From: Alphaproteobacteria bacterium
Lineage (GTDB): Bacteria > Pseudomonadota > Alphaproteobacteria > SHVV01
Reading direction: 5' to 3'
Assembly (NCBI GenBank): GCA_016869275.1
Contig: VGEO01000002.1
Span: 23,491-87,490, forward strand
DNA: 64,000 bases
Under the pieces are notes generated by a model. It saw only the letters and a program-made list of their open reading frames with translations. It made no database searches and was not told the DNA's origin. The position numbers were made by a program, and so were the translations under genes. Below are positions 30,259 to 39,551 of this stretch, piece by piece; position 1 is the first letter of the stretch; each line of letters opens with the position of its first letter.

Positions 30259-31497
30259 CTAGCCTGCTCCAGCGCCGAACTTCTGGGCCAAGCGATCGAG
30301 CCCCTTGGCGCATCCGAAATCGTGCCGGACGGTCTTCTCCGCGACTTCGCCCAAGCGTTGGCGCAGGGCCGGCGCGGCGATCAAGGCGGCGAGCGCCTGT
30401 GCGAGCGCCGGGGCGTCGGCGGGCGGCACCAGCCAGCCCGACTCACCGTGGCGAATCAGTTCGGGCACGGCCGCCACGTCGCTCGCGATGCAGGCGAGGC
30501 CCTGCGACTGCGCTTCGAGCAGAACGTTCGGAAGGCCGTCGCGGTCGCCATCGGCCGCGATCTGGCTCGGCAGCACGAAGAGGTCGGCCGCCCGGTAATG
30601 GTCGAGCACCTCGTTCTGCGGGAGGGGGCCCGCCCATTCGATCCGGTCGGTGACACCCGCGGCGGCGGCACGTGCCTTGAGACCAGCGAGTAGCGGACCG
30701 CCCCCGACATGGGTAAGCCTCCAGGCGAGGTCGCGCGGCAGCCGAGCCAGCGCCGCGACCAGATGATCGAAGCCCTTCTTCTCGACCGCGCGGCCGACTG
30801 CCAGCAGCCGCACCGGCTCACCCGCCTGGCGGCCGTCGCGGGCACCGGGCTCGCCGCCGCGGGGCGGGAACCGAACCGGATCGATCCCGTGATAGACGAG
30901 CTCGACCCGGCCGGGCGGAGCCAACGCCGCCAAATGATCGCGCGCCGCCCTGCTGCAAGCGACCGCCCACGCGCAGCTCGCGAGTTTCTCGCGCTTTTCC
31001 CAGGCGGGGGTGGTCCAGATGTCCTTGGCGTGGGCCGAGCAGGTCCAGGGCAGGCCGCGGATAAGGCTCGCGTAGCGCGTGACCGAAGCCGGCGTGTGGA
31101 GGAAGTGGGCGTGAAGGTGGCCGATATCGCGCCCCAGCTCGGCTGCGAGTACGAGCGCCTGGCCGAAGCGGCGGACGCGGTTGGGGGTCGGATCGCGCGC
31201 GAGATCCTTGAGCCACATGGCGCGGGCCGCGCGATAGCCGGGATAGCACCGCGCCATCCGCCAGGCGCGGGCGACGCGGGCGGGATCGTCGCGCAAGTAC
31301 TCGGGCAGATACGCGACCGGCGCTTTGATTTCGTCGTGGATCGGGTGGCGGCGGGGGTCGGTCGGGTGACGCAGCGCGACGATGACAAGGTCGAGGCCGC
31401 GTGCCTCAAGGCCGCGGATTTCCTGGGCGATGAACGATTCCGAGAGCCGCGGATAACCTTTGAGGACGAACGCGATCTTGCGCGCGCTCGGCCTCAC
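30259..31497 (-). CDS. Glycosyltransferase family 4-like protein (colanic-acid type)
   Basis: IAFVLKGYPRLSESFIAQEIRGLEARGLDL...DLFVLPSQIAADGDRDGLPNVLLEAQSQGLACIASDVAAVPELI. Confidence 0.9.
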   Translation of the reverse strand: MRPSARKIAFVLKGYPRLSESFIAQEIRGLEARGLDLVIVALRHPTDPRRHPIHDEIKAPVAYLPEYLRDDPARVARAWRMARCYPGYRAARAMWLKDLARDPTPNRVRRFGQALVLAAELGRDIGHLHAHFLHTPASVTRYASLIRGLPWTCSAHAKDIWTTPAWEKREKLASCAWAVACSRAARDHLAALAPPGRVELVYHGIDPVRFPPRGGEPGARDGRQAGEPVRLLAVGRAVEKKGFDHLVAALARLPRDLAWRLTHVGGGPLLAGLKARAAAAGVTDRIEWAGPLPQNEVLDHYRAADLFVLPSQIAADGDRDGLPNVLLEAQSQGLACIASDVAAVPELIRHGESGWLVPPADAPALAQALAALIAAPALRQRLGEVAEKTVRHDFGCAKGLDRLAQKFGAGAG

Positions 31498-32723
31498 GCC
31501 CGGTGCGGCACGATCTTGCGCGCCAGAGCTTCGTCGTTGCTCGGCGTGACCCACGGTTCGACCAACCGGCTGACGTTGACAAGACCTTCGAGCAAGCCGG
31601 GCACGACGATCTCCGAGGGGAGCTTCTGGCTCGGCAATGCCCTGAGCGCGTCGGCCATGACTTTGGCATCGTAGCGGCCGTCGTCAACCAGCATCTGCAC
31701 CAGCCCGAGCTCGGCCGCCCGGCTGACCCGGATGTACTGTTCGAGCCGGGGCGCCGTGCGCGGCACCATGATCGCCCGCTTGTCGAGCGACAGGACCTCG
31801 CAGAAGGTGTTGTAGCCGCCCATCGATACGACCCCGGCCGCGTTCTTCTCCAGAACTTCCATGTGGGGGTCGAACGTGATCGCTTCGACCCGTCGCAGGC
31901 GGTTGGCCCGGTCGAGAAAATTGGCTTGGCGTTCCGGCTGCATGAAGGGTCCGAACACGAGCAGCGCCGGATACGGCAGCATCGGATCGCTTTCGTAGGC
32001 GCGCAGCACCCAATCGACCAACGCCTCGCCGTCGCCGCCGCCGCCGGTTGTCACCAGGATGTAGGGGCGGCGGGTGATGTCGAGCGTGCGCGCGGTCGGC
32101 AACTGAACCGAGACCGAACGCGGCAGATACCCGGTATAGGTGATCTTGCGTTCGATTTCGCGCGGCAGGCTGATATCGGCGAGCGGCTCGCAAATCTGCG
32201 GCAGGCCGTAGATCCAGACCTCGTCGTAGACCCGGCGCAGCGCCGGCAGCGCCCGCTTGCGCTGCCACTCGGGCTCGAGCAGCGCCGGTTCGTCCAAGAC
32301 GTCGCGGAGCCCCAGCACCAGATGGGTGCCGCGCTCCTTCAGCACGTAAAGCGTCTCCTCGACTTCGCCGCGCAACCCGAGCGGCTCCTTGTCGACGATG
32401 AAGACATCGGGGTCGAACGCCTCGGCGGTGTGCTTGATGATCGAAGAGCGCATCTTGAGCGTCTCCTCGATATCGATGTGGAGGTTGAGCGAGGTGTATT
32501 CGCCGTTCCGGAGCTTGATGACGCCGGGGATGCGAACGAAATCGACCCGGGCACGAAAATCGAAACTGCCGATGATGGGCGATCCGGAGAGGATCAGAAC
32601 CGAAATCTCTTGAAAACGCTCGACCAACGCATGGGCAATCGTTCGGCAGCGCCTCAGATGGCCGAGGCCGAACGTGTCGTGACTGTAAACGAGGACGCGT
32701 GCCCCCGGTTGGGTCCTGGCCAC
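31494..32723 (-). CDS. Glycosyltransferase (MurG-like/COG4671-like)
   Basis: VLVYSHDTFGLGHLRRCRTIAHALVERF...VVSMGGYNTFCEVLSLDKRAIMVPRTAPRLEQYIRASRA-like region. Confidence 0.8.
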   Translation of the reverse strand: MARTQPGARVLVYSHDTFGLGHLRRCRTIAHALVERFQEISVLILSGSPIIGSFDFRARVDFVRIPGVIKLRNGEYTSLNLHIDIEETLKMRSSIIKHTAEAFDPDVFIVDKEPLGLRGEVEETLYVLKERGTHLVLGLRDVLDEPALLEPEWQRKRALPALRRVYDEVWIYGLPQICEPLADISLPREIERKITYTGYLPRSVSVQLPTARTLDITRRPYILVTTGGGGDGEALVDWVLRAYESDPMLPYPALLVFGPFMQPERQANFLDRANRLRRVEAITFDPHMEVLEKNAAGVVSMGGYNTFCEVLSLDKRAIMVPRTAPRLEQYIRVSRAAELGLVQMLVDDGRYDAKVMADALRALPSQKLPSEIVVPGLLEGLVNVSRLVEPWVTPSNDEALARKIVPHRA

Positions 32724-33019
32724 GGTCGCTCCCCCTGCCGCTTTGTTGTCGCCACTATCGCACGCTCGAAATAGGCTAGGAAAGCTTTTTTGTCCAAAGC
32801 CTTAGACGAGAGCAATCGGCGCGATGGTTGGCATCGGCAGTGGCCCTGGCTGGACATCGGTGCGGTCGGCACGATATGGATGGACGAGTGGGCGCGGTCC
32901 GGTGGGTACCGGGACTGCACCAATGGCGTAAGGCGTGGTGGCGGAAGGTAACCGCCCAATCCGGCCGACCTACTACTGGTAGGGGTATTAGAGCCGGATA
33001 GTTCAACCGGGAGGACGGG

Positions 33020-33469
33020 GTGAGTCTCAACGAAGAAGTCGAACTCCTGCGCAACATTCCGCTCTTCGCGCGGATCGAGCCCTCGAAGCTCAAGCTGCTG
33101 GCGTTCACGAGCGAGCGCTTAAGCTACCAGCGCGGCCAGGATTTGTGCGTCCAGGGTGAGGACGGCGATTCCGCCTACATCATCATCGAGGGCACCGCCG
33201 AGGTCATCGTCAATACCCAGACCGGGCCGCTGACGGTTGCCGGCATGAAAAAGAACGACGTGGTCGGCGAAATTGCGATCCTCTGCGACGTGCCGCGGAC
33301 GGCGACGGTGCGGGCGACCAGCGACCTGACGGCGCTCCGTATTTCGAAGGACCTGTTTTTCCGGCTGGTGACGGAGTTTCCGCAGATGGCGGTCGAGATC
33401 ATGCGGGTATTGGCGGGCCGTCTCAACACCACGACCGCGCAGTTGATGCAGGCGCGCGCCAAACACTAG
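33020..33469 (+). CDS. Cyclic nucleotide-binding domain protein
   Basis: LRNIPLFARIEPSKLKLLAF...GDSAYIIIEGTAEV...GEIAILCDVPRTATVRATSDL. Confidence 0.9.
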   Translation: MSLNEEVELLRNIPLFARIEPSKLKLLAFTSERLSYQRGQDLCVQGEDGDSAYIIIEGTAEVIVNTQTGPLTVAGMKKNDVVGEIAILCDVPRTATVRATSDLTALRISKDLFFRLVTEFPQMAVEIMRVLAGRLNTTTAQLMQARAKH

Positions 33470-33504
33470 CCGGGCGTTCGCGTCGTCGGTCTCGGGTCCC
33501 GCGC

Positions 33505-34101
33505 ATGTCGCGCGAAAGCCGCCTCGAAAGTTTCATCCATCGCATCACCGCGCAGCGCGCGTGCTTGAACTACGCGGCGTTGCTGGTCCGCGGGCAGGGC
33601 GGCCCGGTGATCGAATTGGGGCTCGGCAACGGCCGCACCTACGATCATTTGCGGCTGCTGTTTCCGGACCGCGACATCTTCGTCTTCGAGCGTCGGATCG
33701 AAGCCCATCCCGACTGCGTCCCCGACGCCCGGCACGCGATCGTCGGTGACTTCCGCGTCACCATGCCGAATGCGCTGGCACGGATCGGGCGGCGCGCCGC
33801 CTTCATCCACGGCGATTTCGGCAGCGCCGACAAGGTCAAGACCGCGGCGCTCGCGCGCTGGCTGGGACCCCGCATCGTCGCACTCGCGGCGCCAGGCGCG
33901 ATCGTTGCCACCGATCAAGTGCTGACCGCGCCCGGCCTCGAACCGATTCCGCTTCCGGCGGCGGTCAGCGCCGGGCGCTATTTCATGTATCGCGTCAAGC
34001 CGGTCCCGGTGCGAAATCGACCCACACCGGCACGTGGTCGGAGGCGCGTGTCCACCCGCGTACGCGCCGTTCGGCCGCGGCGGCGACGACGGCGCTCGTG
34101 A
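33505..34101 (+). CDS. Class I SAM-dependent methyltransferase-like protein
   Basis: GGPVIELGLGNGRTYDHLRLLFPDRDIFVFERRIEAHP; C-terminus runs 107 bp antisense over xth. Confidence 0.72.
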   Translation: MSRESRLESFIHRITAQRACLNYAALLVRGQGGPVIELGLGNGRTYDHLRLLFPDRDIFVFERRIEAHPDCVPDARHAIVGDFRVTMPNALARIGRRAAFIHGDFGSADKVKTAALARWLGPRIVALAAPGAIVATDQVLTAPGLEPIPLPAAVSAGRYFMYRVKPVPVRNRPTPARGRRRVSTRVRAVRPRRRRRRS

Positions 34102-34795
34102 GGGTGGGCGTGACCCACACGTGGTCGAGGCGGCGGCCGCGGTCGCTCGCGGCCCAGTCGCGCGCGCGGTAGCTCCACCAGCTATAGAGCTTGCGGTCGG
34201 CCGGTACGAAGCGACGGACGGCATCGACCCAGGCTTGCGTCCGTTGCAGCCGGCCGAGCTTAGCGACCTCGACTGACGTGTGCGAGACGACGTCGAGCAG
34301 CTGTTTGTGCGACCACACGTCGTGTTCGAGCGGCGCGATGTTGAGGTCGCCAACCAGCACGGCCCCGGCCGTGGGCACGGTCCGCTCGGCGAACCAGGCC
34401 GTAATCTCCTCGAGGAAGCGCAGTTTGTGCGCGAATTTCGGGTTGGTTTCGGGGTCGGGCACGTCGCCGCCGGCGGGGACATAGACGTTATGGATCTCGA
34501 GCCCGGTGTCGAGCGTCGCCATCACGTGTCGGGCATCGCTGTTGCCGCCCCAGCTCAGGATTTCGTGGGCGGCGATCGGAATCCGCGAAAGCACGGCGAC
34601 GCCGTGGTAGGCCTTTTGGCCGTGAAAGACGAGATGGTCGAAGCCCATCGCTCGGCAGGCCGCTTCGGGAAAAAGCCCATCCTCGACCTTGGTCTCCTGC
34701 AGACACAGCACGTCGGGGTCGAGCGCGCGAACGACGCGGCGCAAGAGCGCCAAGCGATGGCGGATCGAATTGATGTTCCAAGTCGCGATCCGCAC
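33995..34795 (-). CDS. xth: Exodeoxyribonuclease III
   Basis: MRIATWNINSIRHRLALL...DVLCLQETKVED...VLVGDLNIAPLEHDVW...DHVWVTP...ASDHVPVW. Confidence 0.95.
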   Translation of the reverse strand: MRIATWNINSIRHRLALLRRVVRALDPDVLCLQETKVEDGLFPEAACRAMGFDHLVFHGQKAYHGVAVLSRIPIAAHEILSWGGNSDARHVMATLDTGLEIHNVYVPAGGDVPDPETNPKFAHKLRFLEEITAWFAERTVPTAGAVLVGDLNIAPLEHDVWSHKQLLDVVSHTSVEVAKLGRLQRTQAWVDAVRRFVPADRKLYSWWSYRARDWAASDRGRRLDHVWVTPTLTSAVVAAAAERRVRGWTRASDHVPVWVDFAPGPA

Positions 34796-34803
34796 GGCCG
34801 CGA

Positions 34804-35379
34804 CTACAGCAGGTGAAGCGTTTCGCCGATGATGCCGATCGGCCAGCGCCCGCGTTCGAACAGGCGGTACTTGCGGGCGAACGGATGATCCTCCTCGCCG
34901 ACCGCGAGCACGACGAGCAGGGCGCCTTGACAGATGCCGTGCGCGGCTTCGAGCGCGGCGTTCAACGTTTCCTCGTCGTCGTAGCCGGCTTGGGCGGCGC
35001 GCTGGATCGCCAGGTCGCGTACCGCCGTCTGCACGATGTTGCCGGCGTCAGCCAGCGCGGCCTCGAGGTTGTCGGGCCCGACCGTAGCCGCCGCTTCCTC
35101 GGCCAAGGCGCCGGCGAGTTGGCCCTCGATATCGGGTGACGCGAGGTCGGGGTCGGCCGCGAGCTCCGCGGCATCGGCCCACGCGGCGGCGGCGACCGCG
35201 ATGCCCGGGAATCCGAGCGCCTCGGCGTAGGCGAGTCCGAGTTCGGCCAGATCCGGCTCGAACGGCCGGCCGGCATGAACGAACCACGGCACATGCTGGA
35301 TCGACTTTACGAAGCGGACGCCGGCGATCAGGCTGGGATAGTCGTCGAGATCGAACGCGTCGTCGGAGTCGTCGCTCAC
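34804..35379 (-). CDS. Hypothetical protein
   Basis: GTG start; VSDDSDDAFDLDDYPSLIAGVRFVKSIQHVPWFVHAGRPFEPD...; coding-like, conserved-looking. Confidence 0.6.
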   Translation of the reverse strand: MSDDSDDAFDLDDYPSLIAGVRFVKSIQHVPWFVHAGRPFEPDLAELGLAYAEALGFPGIAVAAAAWADAAELAADPDLASPDIEGQLAGALAEEAAATVGPDNLEAALADAGNIVQTAVRDLAIQRAAQAGYDDEETLNAALEAAHGICQGALLVVLAVGEEDHPFARKYRLFERGRWPIGIIGETLHLL

Positions 35380-35386
35380 GATCGGG

Positions 35387-36415
35387 TCACGCCGAAACCG
35401 CCGCGCGCTTGTGGTCGAAGTAATCGGCAAACCAGTTCTTCCGCCGCACGCCGGCTTTCTCGAGCACCTTGGCGGTCGCTTCGACCATCGGCGGCGGCCC
35501 GGCGATGTAGACGCGGACGTTCCGGCCCGGAGCGAGGTCGGCGGCGAGCGCGTCGGATACAAACCCGGCGCGGCGGCTCTTGACGGCCTTCGCCTCGGAC
35601 AACGCGAGCGTGAACTTGAAGTTCGGAAACTTCGCCGCCAGGCCGCGGAAGTGATCCTCGAGGTAAATGTCGCGCTCGGCGCGAACCCCGAAGTAGAGCT
35701 CGAGCGGTTGGCGCACACCGGCGGTCAAAGCCATGTCGATGATCGACTTGATCGGTGCGATGCCGGTGCCGCCGGCGACGGCGATGATCTCGGTGCCGTG
35801 GTACTCGCGAAAGAACGCGTTCCCGTAAGGCCCTTTTACCGTGGCGGTCATCCCGATGCGGAGTTTTTTCGCGACAAACCCGGCGATGTCGCTGCCCGGT
35901 ACGCAGCGGATGTGAAAGTCGAGCGTCGGATCGCCAGGCCGATTGGCCATCGACAGATCGCGCGCATCGAGGCCATCGAACGCCACGCGCGCGTATTGGC
36001 CGGCCGTGAATACGAACGGTCCGCCGGCGACGATCGCCAGCTTGACGATGACGATATCGTGGGTAGCGGGCAGGATCGCCGCGACCCGGCAGGGGAATTC
36101 GCGCGCGATGTTGGCGAAGCGCGGCACCACGTCGCGCGGAATCAGCGCGACGGTGCAATCGCTCGTCAGACGCGCGCGGCAGGCGAGGAAACGGCCGAGA
36201 CCGCGTTCTTCGTCGCTACAGGCGACTTGGGTGTGGCTGTCATGGTCGATGGTGCCGGCGACCAGGATCGACTTGCACGATCCGCACACGCCGGTCTTGC
36301 AGTAGCGCGGATAGCTGATGCCGGCATCGAGCGCGGCGTCGAGCACGAATTGATCGGCCGGCATGGCGAAGCTCGCACCGGTCTGATCGATGGTGACGGT
36401 GTGGAATTTGGGCAC
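35387..36415 (-). CDS. 2Fe-2S ferredoxin / FAD-NAD(P) oxidoreductase
   Basis: YPRYCKTGVCGSCKS 2Fe-2S loop; YARVAFDGLDARDLSMANRP; IIAVAGGTGIAPIKSII; VYIAGPPPMVEA. Confidence 0.9.
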   Translation of the reverse strand: MPKFHTVTIDQTGASFAMPADQFVLDAALDAGISYPRYCKTGVCGSCKSILVAGTIDHDSHTQVACSDEERGLGRFLACRARLTSDCTVALIPRDVVPRFANIAREFPCRVAAILPATHDIVIVKLAIVAGGPFVFTAGQYARVAFDGLDARDLSMANRPGDPTLDFHIRCVPGSDIAGFVAKKLRIGMTATVKGPYGNAFFREYHGTEIIAVAGGTGIAPIKSIIDMALTAGVRQPLELYFGVRAERDIYLEDHFRGLAAKFPNFKFTLALSEAKAVKSRRAGFVSDALAADLAPGRNVRVYIAGPPPMVEATAKVLEKAGVRRKNWFADYFDHKRAAVSA

Positions 36416-36471
36416 AGGGAGGCCTGACGCCGCGCATCCTATGAATCGCGCGGCACCCCGTCAAATCGCGC

Positions 36472-37134
36472 TCACGGAATGCTGGGCCCGGAGTCGGTGA
36501 AGACGAACAGGCGGATATCGAGGGCGAGATTGGTCTCGACGTCGAACAGCGAGACCTTGGTTTCGAACTTTTGCGGATCGGTGACGATCCACTGCCTGAG
36601 TTCAAGCGGCTCGGCCCCGAACACGAGCGTGATGTCGCCATCGTCCTTGCGCTCGGTGTCGTAGGCGGTGACGTAGATCAAGCCGGGCTCGGTGCGCAGC
36701 GACTTGACGGCGACGCGGCCCGAGAGCTTGACCTCGCGCGCGACCAGGAAGCCGATCGGGGTCGAGCCCAGCGGAACGCGATCGACCTGGTCGAGCTTCT
36801 TGTCCCATACCACGAGCCAAGTGCCGTCGGCGACGATCAGGAGCGGCGTCGGCGGGTCGTACTGAAAGCGAATCCGCCCGGGGCGGCGCATGAAGACCAG
36901 GCCCTCGGCAATGCGCCCGTCGGGCGCGATCTGCAGAAATCGGCCTTTGAACGACTGCACGCTGTTGAGATAGGTCTCGATCCGCGCGATCTGCGGGTCG
37001 ACGACGACGCCCGGCCGCGCGCCGGTCTGGGCGCCGGCACCGCCGCCGTCCACGACCGCCGCGGCGAGGATGATGCCCGCGAGCGCGCCGCGGATCGGGG
37101 CGAGCAATCCACGCCGCGCCGTCGCACGCGTCAT
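36472..37134 (-). CDS. lolA: Outer-membrane lipoprotein carrier LolA
   Basis: IETYLNSVQSFKGRFLQIAPDGRIAEGLVFMRRPGRIRFQYDPPTPLLIVADGTWLVVWD. Confidence 0.88.
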   Translation of the reverse strand: MTRATARRGLLAPIRGALAGIILAAAVVDGGGAGAQTGARPGVVVDPQIARIETYLNSVQSFKGRFLQIAPDGRIAEGLVFMRRPGRIRFQYDPPTPLLIVADGTWLVVWDKKLDQVDRVPLGSTPIGFLVAREVKLSGRVAVKSLRTEPGLIYVTAYDTERKDDGDITLVFGAEPLELRQWIVTDPQKFETKVSLFDVETNLALDIRLFVFTDSGPSIP

Positions 37135-39533
37135 TCGAGCGCGTCGATATCGCGGCCCAGCACCTCGCGCTTACCGACGTGATTGGCCTGCGTGACCACG
37201 CCCTCGCGCTCCATCCGCTCCATGATGCGGGCGGCGCGGTTGTAGCCGATCTGCAAGTGCCGTTGCACGAAACTGGTCGAGGCCTTGCGCTCGCGGCAGA
37301 CCAGCGCGACCGCTTGATCGTAGAGCGCATCGGCTTCGCCGCCGGCATCTTCGTCGCCGAACGGCTGATCGGGCTCTTCGGTGACGGCATCGACGTATTG
37401 CGGGACGCCCTGGGTTTTCAGGTAGGAGACGACACGCTCGACCTCGCCGTCGGAAACGAACGGGCCATGGACGCGGGTGATGCGCCCGCCCGACTGACGA
37501 AACAGCATGTCGCCGGAGCCGAGCAGTTGCTCGGCGCCCTGCTCCTCGAGAATGGTCCGGCTATCGACCTTGGACGTGACCTGGAAGCTCACCCGGGTCG
37601 GGAAGTTCGCTTTGATGGTGCCGGTGATGACGTCGACCGACGGTCGTTGCGTCGCCATGATGATGTGGATGCCGGCGGCGCGCGCCATTTGCGACAGCCG
37701 CTGCACCGCGGTCTCGATCTCCTTGCCGGCGACGATCATGAGGTCGGCCATCTCGTCGACGATGACGACAATGAACGGCATCGGCTGAAGATCGAGCATC
37801 TGCTCCTCGAACAGCGGCGCGCCGGTTTGCTGGTCGAACCCCGTCTGCACTGTCCGCTTGATGACCTCGCCCTTGGCTTCGGCCTCGGCGAGGCGCTCGT
37901 TGTAGCCGGCGATGTTGCGGACGCCCAGTCGCGACATCGCGCGGTAGCGGGTCTCCATCTCGCGCACCACCCACTTGAGCGCGACCACCGCCTTGCCCGG
38001 GTCGGTCACGACCGGCGCCAGCAAGTGCGGGATACCCTCGTAGACCGACAGCTCGAGCATCTTGGGGTCGATCAGGATCAGGCGGCACTGCTGCGGCGAC
38101 AGCCGATAGAGCAGCGACAAGATCATGGTATTGATCGCGACCGACTTGCCCGATCCGGTGGTGCCGGCGATCAGGAGATGCGGCATGCGGGCCAAGTCGG
38201 CGATCACCGGTTCGCCGGCGATGGTCTTGCCGAGCGCGAGCGTCAGGTGCGACTGGGTGTTCTCGTAGTCGGCGCTCGCCAGCATTTCGCGCAGCACCAC
38301 CGTCTCGCGCTTGGCGTTGGGGATCTCGAGTCCGATTACGTTCTTGCCCGGGACCACGGCGCCGCGCACCGAAACCACGCTCATCGAGCGGGCGATATCG
38401 TCGGAAAGGCCGATCACGCGCGAGGTCTTGACGCCCGGCGCCGGCTCGAACTCGTAGAGGGTGACGACCGGGCCGGGCTGAATCTGGGTGATCGCGCCGC
38501 GGACGCCGAAGTCGTTCAGGACCGCTTCGAGCAGACGGGCGTTCTGCTTGAGCGCGTCGTCATTGGCGTTCTCGCCGCCCTTGCGCGGCTCGGGCGCCGA
38601 CAGGTGGCTCAAGGGCGGCAGGTGGTACTCGCCCGGGACGAGGTCGAGCGTTGGCTGCTTCTCGGCGGCAACGCGCTTCCCGGACTCGACCTTGGCGCTG
38701 CGCTTGGCGACTTTGGGCGCCGCGATCGGGTCGGCACCGTCGTCGCGCGTCGCGGTGAGCGCGGGTCGGACCGGGTTGGCCTCCGCGGTTTCGCCCTCGT
38801 CCCCGAGATAAGGGTCGCGCCGGATCGCCGGCGCGCGTTCGCGCACCGCCGGCGCCGGCGGCGGTTCGGGCGCGATCCACAGGCCGATGCGATGCACGGT
38901 TCGGGCGGTCCAGGTGAGGGCACCGGCGATCGCGAGCGGCGTGCGAGAAATAGCGCGCCATTCGGCGCCGGCCAATCCGAGCGCGACCGCCAATGACGGG
39001 ATCGCGAGCGCGAGCGCGAGGACGATGACGCTCGGCTCGGCGGGAAGGCCATCGACCATCGCCGCCGCGGCGCGCGCTTCGCGCCACAACAGATCGCCGA
39101 TCCACCCGCCGGCGCCCGCCTTGAGCGGCCAGGCGGCCGGGAGCGGGATCGCCGCGACGAGGACGGTGGCGCCGACGAGCGCGAACGGGACGAGGACGAC
39201 GCGGAGAACGTAATGGCTCAAACCCCGGTGCGACCCGATCCGCCAGGCCCAGGCGACCAAGAGGATCGGCACCAGCGCGGCGGTCGCGCCGATCGTCTGC
39301 AGGAGCAGGTCAGCGACCAGCGCGCCCGGCGTGCCGAGCAGGTTCTGGGCGGCGTGCGGGCTCGCGGTATTGAGGCTGGGATCGGCGGCGTCGAACGACG
39401 CGAGCGCGACCGCCAGCGCGACGGCGAGGGCAAACAGCACGGTCGCGCCGATTTCGACCAATCGCCGGTGCAAGAACTGGCGCAGCGGTTCGGGCAGAAA
39501 AGCCAAGCGTTGCGAGGGAGCCGATCGGGTCAT
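37131..39533 (-). CDS. ftsK: DNA translocase FtsK
   Basis: N-terminal TM helices; LIAGTTGSGKSVAINTMI; FIVVIVDEMADLMIVAGKEIE; RPSVDVITGTIKANFPTRVSFQV; C-terminal gamma winged helix. Confidence 0.97.
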   Translation of the reverse strand: MTRSAPSQRLAFLPEPLRQFLHRRLVEIGATVLFALAVALAVALASFDAADPSLNTASPHAAQNLLGTPGALVADLLLQTIGATAALVPILLVAWAWRIGSHRGLSHYVLRVVLVPFALVGATVLVAAIPLPAAWPLKAGAGGWIGDLLWREARAAAAMVDGLPAEPSVIVLALALAIPSLAVALGLAGAEWRAISRTPLAIAGALTWTARTVHRIGLWIAPEPPPAPAVRERAPAIRRDPYLGDEGETAEANPVRPALTATRDDGADPIAAPKVAKRSAKVESGKRVAAEKQPTLDLVPGEYHLPPLSHLSAPEPRKGGENANDDALKQNARLLEAVLNDFGVRGAITQIQPGPVVTLYEFEPAPGVKTSRVIGLSDDIARSMSVVSVRGAVVPGKNVIGLEIPNAKRETVVLREMLASADYENTQSHLTLALGKTIAGEPVIADLARMPHLLIAGTTGSGKSVAINTMILSLLYRLSPQQCRLILIDPKMLELSVYEGIPHLLAPVVTDPGKAVVALKWVVREMETRYRAMSRLGVRNIAGYNERLAEAEAKGEVIKRTVQTGFDQQTGAPLFEEQMLDLQPMPFIVVIVDEMADLMIVAGKEIETAVQRLSQMARAAGIHIIMATQRPSVDVITGTIKANFPTRVSFQVTSKVDSRTILEEQGAEQLLGSGDMLFRQSGGRITRVHGPFVSDGEVERVVSYLKTQGVPQYVDAVTEEPDQPFGDEDAGGEADALYDQAVALVCRERKASTSFVQRHLQIGYNRAARIMERMEREGVVTQANHVGKREVLGRDIDALE

Positions 39534-39551
39534 CTCAAAGGACCTCTTTCA

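Noticed and set aside
37179-38996. 605-aa forward ORF
   Set aside because: Antisense to ftsK; composition artefact.
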